This document shows positions 1-7,594 of a DNA stretch of 16,086 bases, piece by piece. The notes below the pieces were generated by a model that saw nothing but the letters and a program-made list of their open reading frames with translations, did not search any database and was not told where the DNA came from. A program made the translations under genes and the position numbers. Location of the stretch: assembly GCA_023700825.1 (NCBI GenBank), contig JAMPYE010000032.1:1-16086 (forward strand), in the 5' to 3' direction. Origin of the DNA: Thermoanaerobaculia bacterium (GTDB taxonomy: Bacteria; Acidobacteriota; Thermoanaerobaculia; Gp7-AA8). The first letter of the stretch is position 1; each line of letters begins with the position of its first letter.

Positions 1-945
1 CAACGAGCCGACGAGCCTCTGCACCGCGCTCCTCTTGAAGAAAAGCAGCAGCGCGAAGGCGAAGGGCACGAACGACGCGACGATGAGCCATCCCGCAACC
101 CCTTCGATTCCCGGGCTAAGCCCGGTGTGAATCTGCAGGTCGAGCGCGACCGATTCGAGATCGTTCATCAGCGCTCCGCCTTTCCCCTCCCGGTACCAGG
201 CGAGAAAGTCGGCGTCGGTCCGGAGCCGCCACGCGAAGTGGATCGTGTGAATCACCACGAAGAAGGCCGCAAAGGCCGCGATGGGGCGCTCGATCTCGGG
301 CATCTTGAAGCCGACGTTCGCGAGCGTCATGTAGAAGAACGTCGCGGCGAGGAGCACCTCGCCGAAGTGCCCCATCGACGAGACGACGAGCCCGCGGCGC
401 CACTCCGACGAGACCGCGAAGAGCCAAAGCACCGCGAGCGCGATGACCAGCGCGAGCGCACGCTTGTTGCCGCGCACGAGCCAGCCGAGCCAGCCCCAGC
501 CCGCGGCGATCGCCAGCGCGATCGGGAGTTTGAAGTTCTGCATGTGCGTGAAGCCGCCGCCGTAGACGAAGTCGAACGCGGGGATCGCGGGATGCCCGAG
601 GAGCCAGGACGCCACCGCGTGCCCCAGCTCGTGGAACAGCGTGACGAGCGCCGAGAAGACGAACCGCAGAAACGGGATCGCGTAGACGACGACCGCCGAC
701 ACGAGGCCGAAAGCTAGAATCCGCAACTCGGTACGGCCGAGCCTCCCGTCTTCGACCGCGTCGACCAGAACGGACGCGGCAGGAACGTAGGCCGGCCGGT
801 AGCTCGGCCGCTGCGGCATCGCCTCGGGAGGCTCGTCGGCCTCGGGTCGCGGATCGCTGCGCTGTGATTTCGCGAAGATCACGCCGCACCGCGCGCACTC
901 GGCTCTCCCGGACGCCTGCTCGAAGCCGCACTTCGGACAACGCAT
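1..945 (-). CDS. Zinc-ribbon, M50-like integral membrane metalloprotease-like protein (3' end beyond window)
   Basis: The frame opens at ATG 945 and stays open for 315 codons to the left edge, so the C-terminus is missing. Residues 3-20 hold two CxxC pairs (MRCPKCGF...CARCG), a short zinc ribbon. A polar linker follows, then a hydrophobic region with several predicted membrane segments from about residue 74 (roughly 74-93, 95-118, 139-158, 163-179, 196-212, 222-238, 283-303). HELGH at 105-109 lies inside a hydrophobic stretch, as in intramembrane zinc metalloproteases of the M50/site-2 type. A second polar motif, MGHFGE, is at about 191-196. I do not see the classical M50 third-ligand motif (LDGG type) in the visible part, so proteolytic activity is an inference. 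The start is supported by the zinc ribbon beginning immediately. No strong Shine-Dalgarno is visible. The next gene upstream on this strand ends 170 bases away. Confidence 0.8.
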   Translation of the reverse strand, partial: MRCPKCGFEQASGRAECARCGVIFAKSQRSDPRPEADEPPEAMPQRPSYRPAYVPAASVLVDAVEDGRLGRTELRILAFGLVSAVVVYAIPFLRFVFSALVTLFHELGHAVASWLLGHPAIPAFDFVYGGGFTHMQNFKLPIALAIAAGWGWLGWLVRGNKRALALVIALAVLWLFAVSSEWRRGLVVSSMGHFGEVLLAATFFYMTLANVGFKMPEIERPIAAFAAFFVVIHTIHFAWRLRTDADFLAWYREGKGGALMNDLESVALDLQIHTGLSPGIEGVAGWLIVASFVPFAFALLLFFKRSAVQRLVGSL

Positions 946-1026
946 GCCGCAGTTCTAACACAGGCGAGGCTGAGGGTCCGAGTCCGGTTCGCGGTGCTCC
1001 TGCAGGAATCAGCCGGAGCAGAAGAC

Positions 1027-1047
1027 GGGCGACGCACCGCGTCGCCC
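1027..1047. repeat. Perfect 9-bp palindrome with 3-nt loop, REP-like or terminator
   Basis: GGGCGACGC and GCGTCGCCC flank ACC. The hairpin sits between two minus-strand genes, 69 bases past the stop of the PPDK_N protein. It lacks a proper T tract, so it could be a dispersed palindromic element or a weak terminator of that gene. Confidence 0.55.
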
Positions 1048-1083
1048 CTACGAAGATCGTTCCGCGGCCTTTTCCGCGCCTGC

Positions 1084-1111
1084 TTTGACCTTTGACCTTT
1101 GGCCTCTGGCC
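1084..1111. repeat. Four degenerate heptamer tandem repeats
   Basis: The units read TTTGACC, TTTGACC, TTTGGCC, TCTGGCC. They end four bases before the stop codon of the PPDK_N gene, on its 3' side. No function can be assigned. Confidence 0.6.
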
Positions 1112-1115
1112 TGCT

Positions 1116-4100
1116 TTACCTGACCCTCGCCCCGATCGGAAGAAGCCTCGCGGCGTCGGTCAGTGCCCCGATCTTCGCGGCAAAGCTCGTTCGGCGCAGG
1201 ACGTCCTCGTCGCTGATGACGTGCACGTCCAGGAGGCCGTCGAGCCTTCGGCCCGTCCGCAGGAAGTTGATCTCGCCGAGGCTCAGGCTCCAGCCTTCGA
1301 GCCAGGCGAGCAGGTCGCGCTTCTGGTCTTCGCTGCCGGAGAAGTGGACGAGCAGGTCGACGTCGCTGTCGGGGCCCGCCGTCGCGTTCTTCGTGCTTCC
1401 GAACAGGTAGAGCGCCTTGACGCCGAAGCGCTTCGGGTCGAGGAGCGACGCGAGGCGCTCGACCATCCGCAGGCGCCACTTCCAGTGCGCCTCGTCGACG
1501 TGCGTCGCGCCCTCCTCGTCGCGCCGGACCGGGGAGAGATCGACTCCCACGTTAGGCGTGTCGGTAAGGAACGCGACGGCCTCGTCGGTCTCGCCGTTCA
1601 TCAGGACCTGCAGCGTCTGGCCCCCCGTGGAGCGCGGGACGTCGACGACGCGGATGGTCGCGGCGAGAGACTCGAACTCGGGCAGCAGCGTCGCGAGGAT
1701 GTTCTCGGAGCCGCACAGGAACTCCTCGTTGAAGACGATTCCCTTCTCGTCGGGATAGAGCGGCAGGTAGCGGATCGAAGCCTCGACGAGGTCCTGGAAG
1801 AAGTGGGTCCCGAACGAGAGCTCGGGCACGTAGTCCTTCTGCTTCTTCGCGATCTCGAGGAGCATCGCCGAGGCGTTGATGTCGGAGTAGGTGACGCTCA
1901 CGCCGAGCCGGATGTCGCCGCGGCTTCCCCATCGGCCGGGGCCCATGAGGATGAACTGCCGTTTCGGCAGGATCTCGTTGAGGCGGCTGATGGCGCGCCC
2001 GACGTTGAGAAGCTCCTGGCGCCCGCTCAGCTCCGCATAACGCAGGGGATCGACGTAGACGATGTGCGTGATTCCGGAGACGGCTCCGTTCGAGACGTAG
2101 CGGTTCGCCGTGAAGACCACGCGCTCGGGCTCGAGGTCGTGTGGAATCGCGGCGGGCTGCGCGGCCGAGCCGTAGCTCTGCGGGCGGCACTGCACGAGGT
2201 AGAGGTCGGTGCCGTCGTGCGCGAACTCGATGTCGACCGGCATGTGGAACTCGGCCTGCAGCGCGTCGAGGATCGTGCGGATCTGCTCGACGAACGGAGT
2301 GCGGGCGACGAGGCCCTCGAACGTCATCACGACGTGATCGCTCTCCGGCTCGAACCCGAGGCCCGTGACCGGCTCGAGGCGGTCGTCGCGGAGAATCGAC
2401 GCGAGTTGCTGCACCATCGGGTAGTCGTTCCCGCACTCTCGCATCAGCTCAGCCACCTCGACGCTCTCGAGCTGATGGGACTCGAGGTTGATGACGTCGA
2501 CCTTGCGCGGCGAGTAGCGCACCTTTTCGTCCGTCGTCACGTTGACGCGCAGGGTCGGCTGCCCCGGCGCGACGAGGATCGGGTAGTCGTCGCTCATCCG
2601 GTCGACCGCGCGCGTGCCGAGCCCCGGCACCATGCGAAGCAGCCCGTCCTCGCGCCGGATCCTGCGTGACCAGCGGAACTCGTTGTTGCTGAACGCGACG
2701 CCCGAGAATGCCGGCATGAAGTACTTGCCGACCCTCGTCCCCGCGACCTCCTGGATCAGCACGCCCATCTCCTCGTGGAAGTCGACGAGCCCGTGCTCGC
2801 TCCTGTACTCGATCGGGTCGGGGCCGAAGGTGGACGCGTAGACCTCGGTGATCGCGTCGACGAGCGCCACCAGCCGCTCGCGTTTGGTTCCCTGGTTCGA
2901 GATGAAGAGGCTCTTGTACATCCCGGCGAACGACGCGCCGATCCTGTCCTCGAGCAGGCTCGAGCTCCGGACGATCAGCGGCGTGTCGCCGAAATCGTCG
3001 AGCGCGACCGAGAGGCCGTTGATGATCTCCGGCGGCAGCGGCGAGTTCTTGAAGACGTGAACGATGTACGGATACTCCTGCCGCACGTGGCCGATGTCCT
3101 CGTACTTCTGCTCGACGATCTCCTCGAGATCGTTCGTGTCGATGAAGTCCAGGATGCCGTCGCTCGTCAGGTACCAGGTCTTCGGCGTCTTCACGCCGCG
3201 GAGGAGATCGTTGTTCTTCCCTACCGCCTTGAGCACCTGTGAGGCGAGGAAGAGCCCCGAGGCCTTGCCGCCTAACTTGCCGTGGCTTCCCGTCGGGTGA
3301 ATGACGCGGCGCAGCAGCTCGTAGAAGTCGTTGACGTCGATGAAACGCTTCGCGATGCCGATGAAGGTCGAGTCGTCGCTGAGGAGGCGGCGGATGAGGG
3401 AGACACGGAACGCGCGCTCGCGCGGAAACGAGAGCTCCAGCCCCTGCGAGGCGAGGTGATGGAAGCGCTCGATCGCGCTCGTGATTTCACCGAGCGTCGA
3501 CTGCGGATTCTCGAGGATCCGCACGAGGAATCCGGAGCGGTCTTCCTTGATCCACTTCTGGATGTTCGAGAGGATCTCGTCCTCCGAGAGCCTCTCGCCC
3601 GCGAGGTCGAAGATCCGATCGGTCTGCGCGAGCAGGTCCTGCCGCGACGTGAGGATCATCGGACGGTTCTCCTCGGCGATCGAACCGTCCCGCCCTCCCC
3701 GCATCGACGCGCTGAAGCCCTCGATGATCACGTTCGCCTCGGCGACACCCGACCAGGCGAGGTGGTTGAGCATCTTGCGGGTGATTCGCGTGAGCAGCTT
3801 CGGGTCGGTCTTGCGCAGCAGGCCCAGGATGACGCGCCACTCCACGCCGGCGACCGTGCGCCGCTGCTCGTCCTCGAGGACGTCGCGGAGATTGTCGTGG
3901 AGGATCCGCCGCTCGAGCCTGTCCGCGATCGTTTCGATCAGCCTTCGCTCTTCCTTGAGGAACGGCCCTTCGTCCGCCTGCGGGCGCTCTTCCCTGTAGG
4001 CGATCTCGATGCGTCCGCTCACACGGTCTCGGATCACGAGGTCGGCTTTCAGCATCCACGGCGTCTCGCGGAAGCCCCGCGTCGAGCGTGAGATGTCGCC

Positions 4101-4298
4101 GTAGACGATCCGCGCCTCGCAGACGTCGGAGTGCTTCCACCCCGCCGGAATCGCGCGGGCGATTCCCTCCATGACCTCCGCAAGGCTGAGCGCGGGCCGG
4201 TTGAAGAGCTCTTCGACCTCGTAGAGGCAGTTCAGCTCCTTCGCGCGCTCCCGGAGCGCCGTCATGAGAGGGTCCTGCGTTTCGTCCCGATCCTGCAT
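1116..4298 (-). CDS. GAF-like / PEP-pyruvate-binding (PPDK_N) protein with C-terminal nucleotidyltransferase domain
   Basis: 1060 residues. ATG 4298 is preceded at about 8 bases by a clear AAAGGTGAT Shine-Dalgarno. Residues about 20-135 resemble the GAF-like input domain of sensor kinases, followed by a helical region to about 330. About 335-705 is the ATP-grasp domain of PEP synthase/PPDK: GGKASGL at 343-349, IVRSSSLLED...ASFAGMY near 440-460 and D-x-E-F...LYLVQCRP near 690-705. A conserved block of unknown role follows (FILMGPGRWGSRGDIRLG near 785-800; THFFQDLVEA). The C-terminus (about 950-1040) has LFGS at about 965 and SDVDLLV at about 980, the metal-binding signature of a minimal Pol-beta-type nucleotidyltransferase. 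The swivelling phosphohistidine domain (GGxxSH type) and the TIM barrel of true PEP synthases are absent, so a complete PEP synthase reaction is unlikely. Substrate unknown; probably cytoplasmic. Confidence 0.9.
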   Translation of the reverse strand: MQDRDETQDPLMTALRERAKELNCLYEVEELFNRPALSLAEVMEGIARAIPAGWKHSDVCEARIVYGDISRSTRGFRETPWMLKADLVIRDRVSGRIEIAYREERPQADEGPFLKEERRLIETIADRLERRILHDNLRDVLEDEQRRTVAGVEWRVILGLLRKTDPKLLTRITRKMLNHLAWSGVAEANVIIEGFSASMRGGRDGSIAEENRPMILTSRQDLLAQTDRIFDLAGERLSEDEILSNIQKWIKEDRSGFLVRILENPQSTLGEITSAIERFHHLASQGLELSFPRERAFRVSLIRRLLSDDSTFIGIAKRFIDVNDFYELLRRVIHPTGSHGKLGGKASGLFLASQVLKAVGKNNDLLRGVKTPKTWYLTSDGILDFIDTNDLEEIVEQKYEDIGHVRQEYPYIVHVFKNSPLPPEIINGLSVALDDFGDTPLIVRSSSLLEDRIGASFAGMYKSLFISNQGTKRERLVALVDAITEVYASTFGPDPIEYRSEHGLVDFHEEMGVLIQEVAGTRVGKYFMPAFSGVAFSNNEFRWSRRIRREDGLLRMVPGLGTRAVDRMSDDYPILVAPGQPTLRVNVTTDEKVRYSPRKVDVINLESHQLESVEVAELMRECGNDYPMVQQLASILRDDRLEPVTGLGFEPESDHVVMTFEGLVARTPFVEQIRTILDALQAEFHMPVDIEFAHDGTDLYLVQCRPQSYGSAAQPAAIPHDLEPERVVFTANRYVSNGAVSGITHIVYVDPLRYAELSGRQELLNVGRAISRLNEILPKRQFILMGPGRWGSRGDIRLGVSVTYSDINASAMLLEIAKKQKDYVPELSFGTHFFQDLVEASIRYLPLYPDEKGIVFNEEFLCGSENILATLLPEFESLAATIRVVDVPRSTGGQTLQVLMNGETDEAVAFLTDTPNVGVDLSPVRRDEEGATHVDEAHWKWRLRMVERLASLLDPKRFGVKALYLFGSTKNATAGPDSDVDLLVHFSGSEDQKRDLLAWLEGWSLSLGEINFLRTGRRLDGLLDVHVISDEDVLRRTSFAAKIGALTDAARLLPIGARVR

Positions 4299-4420
4299 CG
4301 ATCACCTTTGCCCGATCGCGCCGGACGCCCGGCCGCGCAATCGACATTCTGCACCCGTGTCCGGAAGGGTCGCCATACGGATTCGAACCGAACGACGCTT
4401 CGAACCTGCCCTCAACGAGA

Positions 4421-4455
4421 ACGCCCCTCTCCGCGGCTGGCGCGAAGAGGGGCGT
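4421..4455 (-). terminator. Intrinsic-type terminator of the glutamate dehydrogenase gene
   Basis: ACGCCCCTCT and AGAGGGGCGT form a perfect 10-bp stem around a 15-nt loop. It lies 25 bases past the dehydrogenase stop on the minus strand, and a modest T-rich stretch (TCTCGTT) follows in that direction. The strong stem with few T residues is typical of GC-rich genomes. It separates this gene from the PPDK_N gene downstream. Confidence 0.65.
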
Positions 4456-4479
4456 CGTCGAATCGATGACGACGAACGA

Positions 4480-5766
4480 CTAGACCCAGCCGCGGTCGCG
4501 GCACGCCTGAGCCACGCGGCTCACGGCGATGAGGTAAGCGGCGTCGCGCATGTAGACATTGCGCTTCTTCGACATCTCGTGAACCGCGTGGAACGCCGCG
4601 GTCATCTTCGTGTCGAGCTTGCTCAGGACTTCTTCCTTCTCCCAGAAGTAGTTCATGTTGCACTGCACCTGCTCGAAGTAGGAGCAGGTCACGCCGCCGG
4701 CGTTGGCGAGGAAGTCGGGGATCAGGAAAATCCCGCGCGCCTTGATCAGCTCGTCGGCTTCGGTCGTCGTCGGGCCGTTGGCGCCTTCGACGATGATCTT
4801 CACCCGCTTGGAGATCTTCGGAACGTTGTCCTTGGTAATCTGGTGCTCCATCGCGGCGGGGATCAGGATGTCGACGTCCTGCTCGATCCAGGCGTCGCCC
4901 GGGAGCACTTCGTAGCCGATCTCCTGCGCCTTCGCGCGGCTGATGCCACCGAACGGATCGGTGATGCCCTTCAGCTCGTCGAACTTCACGCCCGAGGCCT
5001 TGCGGAAAGTGAACGACTTCTTCTCGGTGTTGTCCCAGCTCGAGACCGAGAGGATCTTGCCGCCGAGCTTCGTGTAGAGGTCGACGGCGTACTGCGAAAC
5101 GTTGCCGAAGCCCTGGACGCTCGCGACGGTCGTCGCGATGTCGATCTTCATTTCCTTCAGAGCCTCGCGAAGGGTGTAGATGACGCCGTAGCCGGTCGCC
5201 TCGGTGCGTCCCTGCGAGCCGCCGATGCCGAGAGGCTTGCCGGTGATGAAGCCGGGGTACTTGCCGCCATGGATCGCCTCGAACTCGTCGAGCATCCAGA
5301 GCATGTTCTGCGGGTTCGTCATCACGTCGGGAGCCGGCACGTCGAGCAGCGGGCCGACGTTGCGCGCGATCTGGCGCACCCAGCCGCGGCAGACCTGCTC
5401 GGTCTCGCGCGGGGTGAGGTTGTGCGGGTCGCAGATGACGCCGCCCTTCGCGCCGCCGAGCGGGATGTCGACGACCGCACATTTCCAGGTCATCCACATC
5501 GCCAGCGCGCGAACCGTGTCGACGGTCTCGAGCGGGTGGAAGCGGATGCCGCCCTTGCCGGGGCCGCGGGAGTCGTTGTGCTGCACGCGGAAGCCCTTGA
5601 AGATCTGGACCGAGCCGTCGTCCATCCGGACCGGGATGCTGAAGTGGTACTCGCGCATCGGGGTGCGGAGAAGATCACGGGTCGCCTGGTCGAGACCTAG
5701 GATTCCGGCCGCGTTGTCGAACTGCTTCTGTGCCGTTTCAAAGGCATTGTGAGAACCGCTCTGCAT
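4480..5766 (-). CDS. Glutamate dehydrogenase (Glu/Leu/Phe/Val dehydrogenase family)
   Basis: 428 residues, the usual length of the hexameric enzyme that interconverts glutamate and 2-oxoglutarate plus ammonia with NAD(P). The N-terminal substrate domain shows K71 in GPGKGGIR, K95 in MTWKCAV, the catalytic lysine K107 in PLGGAKGG and D147 in APDVMT. The dinucleotide-binding Rossmann motif QGFGNVSQ is at 218-225, and NANG-like segments (EGANGPTT, FLANAGG) follow. I chose ATG 5766 because family homology begins there and AAAGGCGG, one mismatch from a consensus Shine-Dalgarno, precedes it by 7 bases. The open frame extends to 5898 but the extra 44 residues are low-complexity and read through the leader hairpins. 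Coenzyme preference cannot be read safely from sequence. It is a single-gene unit, with a terminator on one side and tRNAs on the other. Confidence 0.95.
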   Translation of the reverse strand: MQSGSHNAFETAQKQFDNAAGILGLDQATRDLLRTPMREYHFSIPVRMDDGSVQIFKGFRVQHNDSRGPGKGGIRFHPLETVDTVRALAMWMTWKCAVVDIPLGGAKGGVICDPHNLTPRETEQVCRGWVRQIARNVGPLLDVPAPDVMTNPQNMLWMLDEFEAIHGGKYPGFITGKPLGIGGSQGRTEATGYGVIYTLREALKEMKIDIATTVASVQGFGNVSQYAVDLYTKLGGKILSVSSWDNTEKKSFTFRKASGVKFDELKGITDPFGGISRAKAQEIGYEVLPGDAWIEQDVDILIPAAMEHQITKDNVPKISKRVKIIVEGANGPTTTEADELIKARGIFLIPDFLANAGGVTCSYFEQVQCNMNYFWEKEEVLSKLDTKMTAAFHAVHEMSKKRNVYMRDAAYLIAVSRVAQACRDRGWV

Positions 5767-5883
5767 GGGAGGACCGCCTTTCGGGGATTGTTTTGGTCTC
5801 CGCGCGTGGGGAGACGCTGTGAAACGGTCACCATTCTTGGGGACCGTCTCGAGCACTCTAGTGGCCCGGGACATATCGGGCCG
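5767..5883 (-). promoter_or_regulatory. Leader of glutamate dehydrogenase with three inverted repeats and a candidate -10
   Basis: On the minus strand a TAGAGT (5860-5855) could be a -10 element, but no good -35 is seen. Upstream of it GGCCCG/CGGGCC spans 5863-5882. Downstream, ACGGTC/GACCGT spans 5824-5847 and GTCTCC/GGAGAC spans 5796-5815, both between the putative transcription start and the ribosome site. These could be operators or leader hairpins controlling a nitrogen-metabolism gene. The assignment is tentative. Confidence 0.35.
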
Positions 5884-5946
5884 TGACGGGTGACACACCG
5901 GGAGTGGTGGGGATTTCGGATTCGAGGAGTGCGGAGACTCGGAACC

Positions 5947-6023
5947 TGGCCAGCCCGCCGGGGCTCGAACCCGGGACCCACAGCTTAGAAGGCTGTTGCT
6001 CTATCCAGCTGAGCTACGGGCTG
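5947..6023 (-). tRNA. tRNA-Arg(TCT)
   Basis: Full cloverleaf on the minus strand: acceptor CAGCCCG/CGGGCTG, D arm GCTC...GAGC, anticodon stem ACAGC/GCTGT with loop CTTCTAA (anticodon TCT, reads AGA/AGG), T arm CCGGG-TTCGAGC-CCCGG, discriminator G and an encoded CCA (5949-5947). It is the last gene of the three-tRNA cluster. Confidence 0.96.
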
Positions 6024-6073
6024 GTAACCCTTGAAGGATCGACTCAGCACTCGGCGCTCAGCACGGGGTTCAA

Positions 6074-6151
6074 TGGGGTGGGTGGAGGGGTTCGAACCCT
6101 CGACCTCTGGATCCACAATCCAGCGTTCTAACCGACTGAACTACACCCACC
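6074..6151 (-). tRNA. tRNA-His(GTG)
   Basis: Full cloverleaf on the minus strand: acceptor GTGGGTG/CACCCAC, anticodon stem CTGGA/TCCAG with loop TTGTGGA (anticodon GTG), T arm GAGGG-TTCGAAC-CCCTC and an encoded CCA (6076-6074). The histidine-specific extra G at -1 is encoded at 6151 opposite discriminator C at 6077. Confidence 0.96.
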
Positions 6152-6201
6152 ATACGAACCGGTCCCGAAGCGCGTCGCGATGCGTATACCCGAAGGAAAA
6201 C

Positions 6202-6278
<77 letters not shown>

Positions 6279-6306
6279 ATCGATCGGGACGCCGCGAGAG
6301 GCGGTC

Positions 6307-6335
6307 ACTCTAGCGACCGACACCCGCCTTGTCAA
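6307..6335 (-). promoter_or_regulatory. Sigma-70-type promoter of the tRNA cluster
   Basis: On the minus strand a perfect TTGACA (6335-6330), a 17-base spacer and TAGAGT (6312-6307) point at tRNA-Pro, which starts about 29 bases past the -10. It lies between the stop of the upstream small membrane-protein gene and the tRNA, so the three tRNAs are probably one stable-RNA transcript. Confidence 0.8.
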
Positions 6336-6374
6336 TTCAAGCCGAACAGGCCCCCGCGGGGAGGCATTCCGCCC

Positions 6375-6824
6375 TTAGACGGTCGCGACCGCCGAGTGGA
6401 CGCTGCCGGGGTCATCGACGCGGTGCTTCGGGAGTTTCTGCTTCCACTTGGCGATCTCGGCCTTCGAGATCACGAACTCGAAGGTGTGGCCGTGCGCGCG
6501 GAGCCGGAGGACTTCCCCGTCGATCTTCCTGCCGCCGGTCATGAGGTCGTCGTCGTACTCGACCTCGTCGACGTTGGCGAGCTCGAGGAACGCCTGCATG
6601 TCGGCGTTCTCGTAATACAGCTTCTTCGTGTCGAGGGCGAGGGCGACTTCGAGGTGGGTCGGCCCCTCGATGAACTCGGCGGGTGTCGCAATCAGGGACG
6701 TTGCGCGCCGCTTCTTGAGGAGACCGTCGATCTTGTCGCGATTCAGGAAGCGGACGAGGACGAAGGCGAGGGCTATCACGACTACGACGAGTGCTAGCTG
6801 GGCCCAAACAGGGATACCTGGCAT
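6375..6824 (-). CDS. Small N-terminally membrane-anchored protein of unknown function
   Basis: 149 residues. ATG 6824 is preceded by a consensus AAGGAGG eight bases upstream, the strongest ribosome site in the window. A single hydrophobic helix (about residues 6-26, WAQLALVVVVIALAFVLVRFL) is followed by a positively charged NRDK...KKRR stretch, which places the rest in the cytoplasm. The soluble part (about 45-135) is acidic, with strand-like segments (LEVALALDTKKLYYE, VDEVEYDD, EFVISKAEIAKWKQKL). I do not recognise a family. It is divergent from the NUDIX gene, with 134 bases between the two starts. Confidence 0.8.
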   Translation of the reverse strand: MPGIPVWAQLALVVVVIALAFVLVRFLNRDKIDGLLKKRRATSLIATPAEFIEGPTHLEVALALDTKKLYYENADMQAFLELANVDEVEYDDDLMTGGRKIDGEVLRLRAHGHTFEFVISKAEIAKWKQKLPKHRVDDPGSVHSAVATV

Positions 6825-6944
6825 GGACGAAGCCTCCTTGTTCTGCGATCGCAGGTGCGAACTTGTCTAGGCAGTATGTTAACTCCAAATGCGCCCCGGA
6901 GTCTTGCGCGCGTCGCGGACACCGTGGCCGACTTGCCGGTGCGA

Positions 6945-6950
6945 TAGAAT
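6945..6950 (+). promoter_or_regulatory. Candidate -10 element for a leaderless NUDIX transcript
   Basis: TAGAAT ends 8 bases before GTG 6959, the spacing expected when transcription starts at or next to the start codon. No Shine-Dalgarno separates them and no good -35 is visible. Confidence 0.35.
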
Positions 6951-6958
6951 CTCCCAAG

Positions 6959-7426
6959 GTGAACAAGTCGAAGCGGCAGGCGGTTCAGGCGCACTCCGCG
7001 GGTGGTGTGGTCGTCCGTGAGGAAGGGGGCACGATTCGCGTCGCGATGATCGCGACGCGCGGCCGCTCTCGCTGGGGCCTGCCCAAGGGCGCGCCCAACG
7101 ACGACGAAACCACGGAGCAGGCGGCCATCCGCGAGGTCTGGGAGGAAACCGGGCTCAGCGGCGAGATCGTCTCGCTCCTCGACCGGATCGAGTATTTCTT
7201 CCGCGCGAACGACAAGCTGATCCGCAAGGAAGTCGACTTCTACCTGATGCGCTACACCGGCGGCGAGATGCGCCCTCAGCTTTCCGAAGTCGATGACTGT
7301 GAATGGGTCGAGCTCGGCGAGGCGATCGGCCGCGCGAGCTTCGAGTCGGAAAAGAGGATTCTCTCGATGGTCGGCGCCGCGTGGAGCGCGGCGGCCGAGC
7401 CGGCGAATGACGGACCGGAGTCGTAG
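6959..7426 (+). CDS. NUDIX hydrolase
   Basis: 155 residues, a single NUDIX domain. The Nudix box is complete from G44 to L66: G-x5-E50-x7-R58-E59-V-W-E62-E63-x-G65-L, which provides the Mg2+ ligands and the catalytic helix. N-terminal strands (HSAGGVVVREEGG, RVAMIATRGRSRWGLPKG) fit the fold. Enzymes of this family cleave nucleoside diphosphates linked to another group, such as oxidised dNTPs, dinucleoside polyphosphates or nucleotide sugars; the substrate cannot be read here, though WGLPKG near the box is common in diadenosine polyphosphate hydrolase-like members. I start at GTG 6959 because homology begins just after it. The open frame runs upstream to 6791, but that part overlaps the divergent gene's start. 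No Shine-Dalgarno is visible. Confidence 0.9.
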   Translation: MNKSKRQAVQAHSAGGVVVREEGGTIRVAMIATRGRSRWGLPKGAPNDDETTEQAAIREVWEETGLSGEIVSLLDRIEYFFRANDKLIRKEVDFYLMRYTGGEMRPQLSEVDDCEWVELGEAIGRASFESEKRILSMVGAAWSAAAEPANDGPES

Positions 7427-7440
7427 CGCCAGAGTTAGGC

Positions 7441-7594
7441 CCAATGGCCTCGACTAGGAAGAAGACCCTGAACCTGGAATGCAGCACTCCGAAGTTCGAG
7501 CCCCGGAATGGGCACCCGGGGCCGGTTTTCGGGTTCCCGATTCACGGTTCAACGTTCTAACTTCGAATTCTCTCGCTTGACTCGAGGCCATGGG
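7441..7594. mobile_element. MITE-like element with flanking 8-bp direct repeats
   Basis: The ends CCAATGGCCTCGA (7441-7453) and TCGAGGCCATGGG (7582-7594) are inverted copies matching at 12 of 13 positions. Immediately outside, AGTTAGGC is repeated exactly at 7433-7440 and 7595-7602, as a target-site duplication would be. The 154-bp interior has no coding capacity and carries one central hairpin. It sits in the gap between two convergent genes. No transposase is seen in the window, so it would be non-autonomous. The caveat is that GTTAGGC is also frequent elsewhere in this window. Confidence 0.55.
7500..7529 (+). terminator. Hairpin plus T4, possible terminator of the NUDIX gene
   Basis: GCCCCGG (7500-7506) pairs with CCGGGGC (7516-7522), followed by TTTT at 7526-7529. 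It is 73 bases past the NUDIX stop and within the MITE-like element, so it may be part of that element rather than a native terminator. Confidence 0.4.

Noticed and set aside
1092..2669. Long plus-strand open frame of 525 codons across the PPDK_N gene
   Set aside because: It is antisense to a protein with clear domains and is dominated by Arg, Glu, Asp and Val runs, as expected for a shadow frame in GC-rich DNA.
4375..4400. T-arm-like sequence (GGTTCGAATCC on the minus strand) between the PPDK_N and dehydrogenase genes
   Set aside because: The flanking bases pair poorly and no acceptor, anticodon or D arm can be built around it; chance similarity.
4264..5700. Plus-strand open frame of 478 codons opposite glutamate dehydrogenase
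   Set aside because: No recognisable domain and antisense to an unmistakable dehydrogenase with all catalytic residues; shadow frame.
5767..5898. Longer start for glutamate dehydrogenase at 5898
   Set aside because: The added 44 residues lack family similarity and translate the leader hairpins; ATG 5766 has a near-consensus ribosome site.
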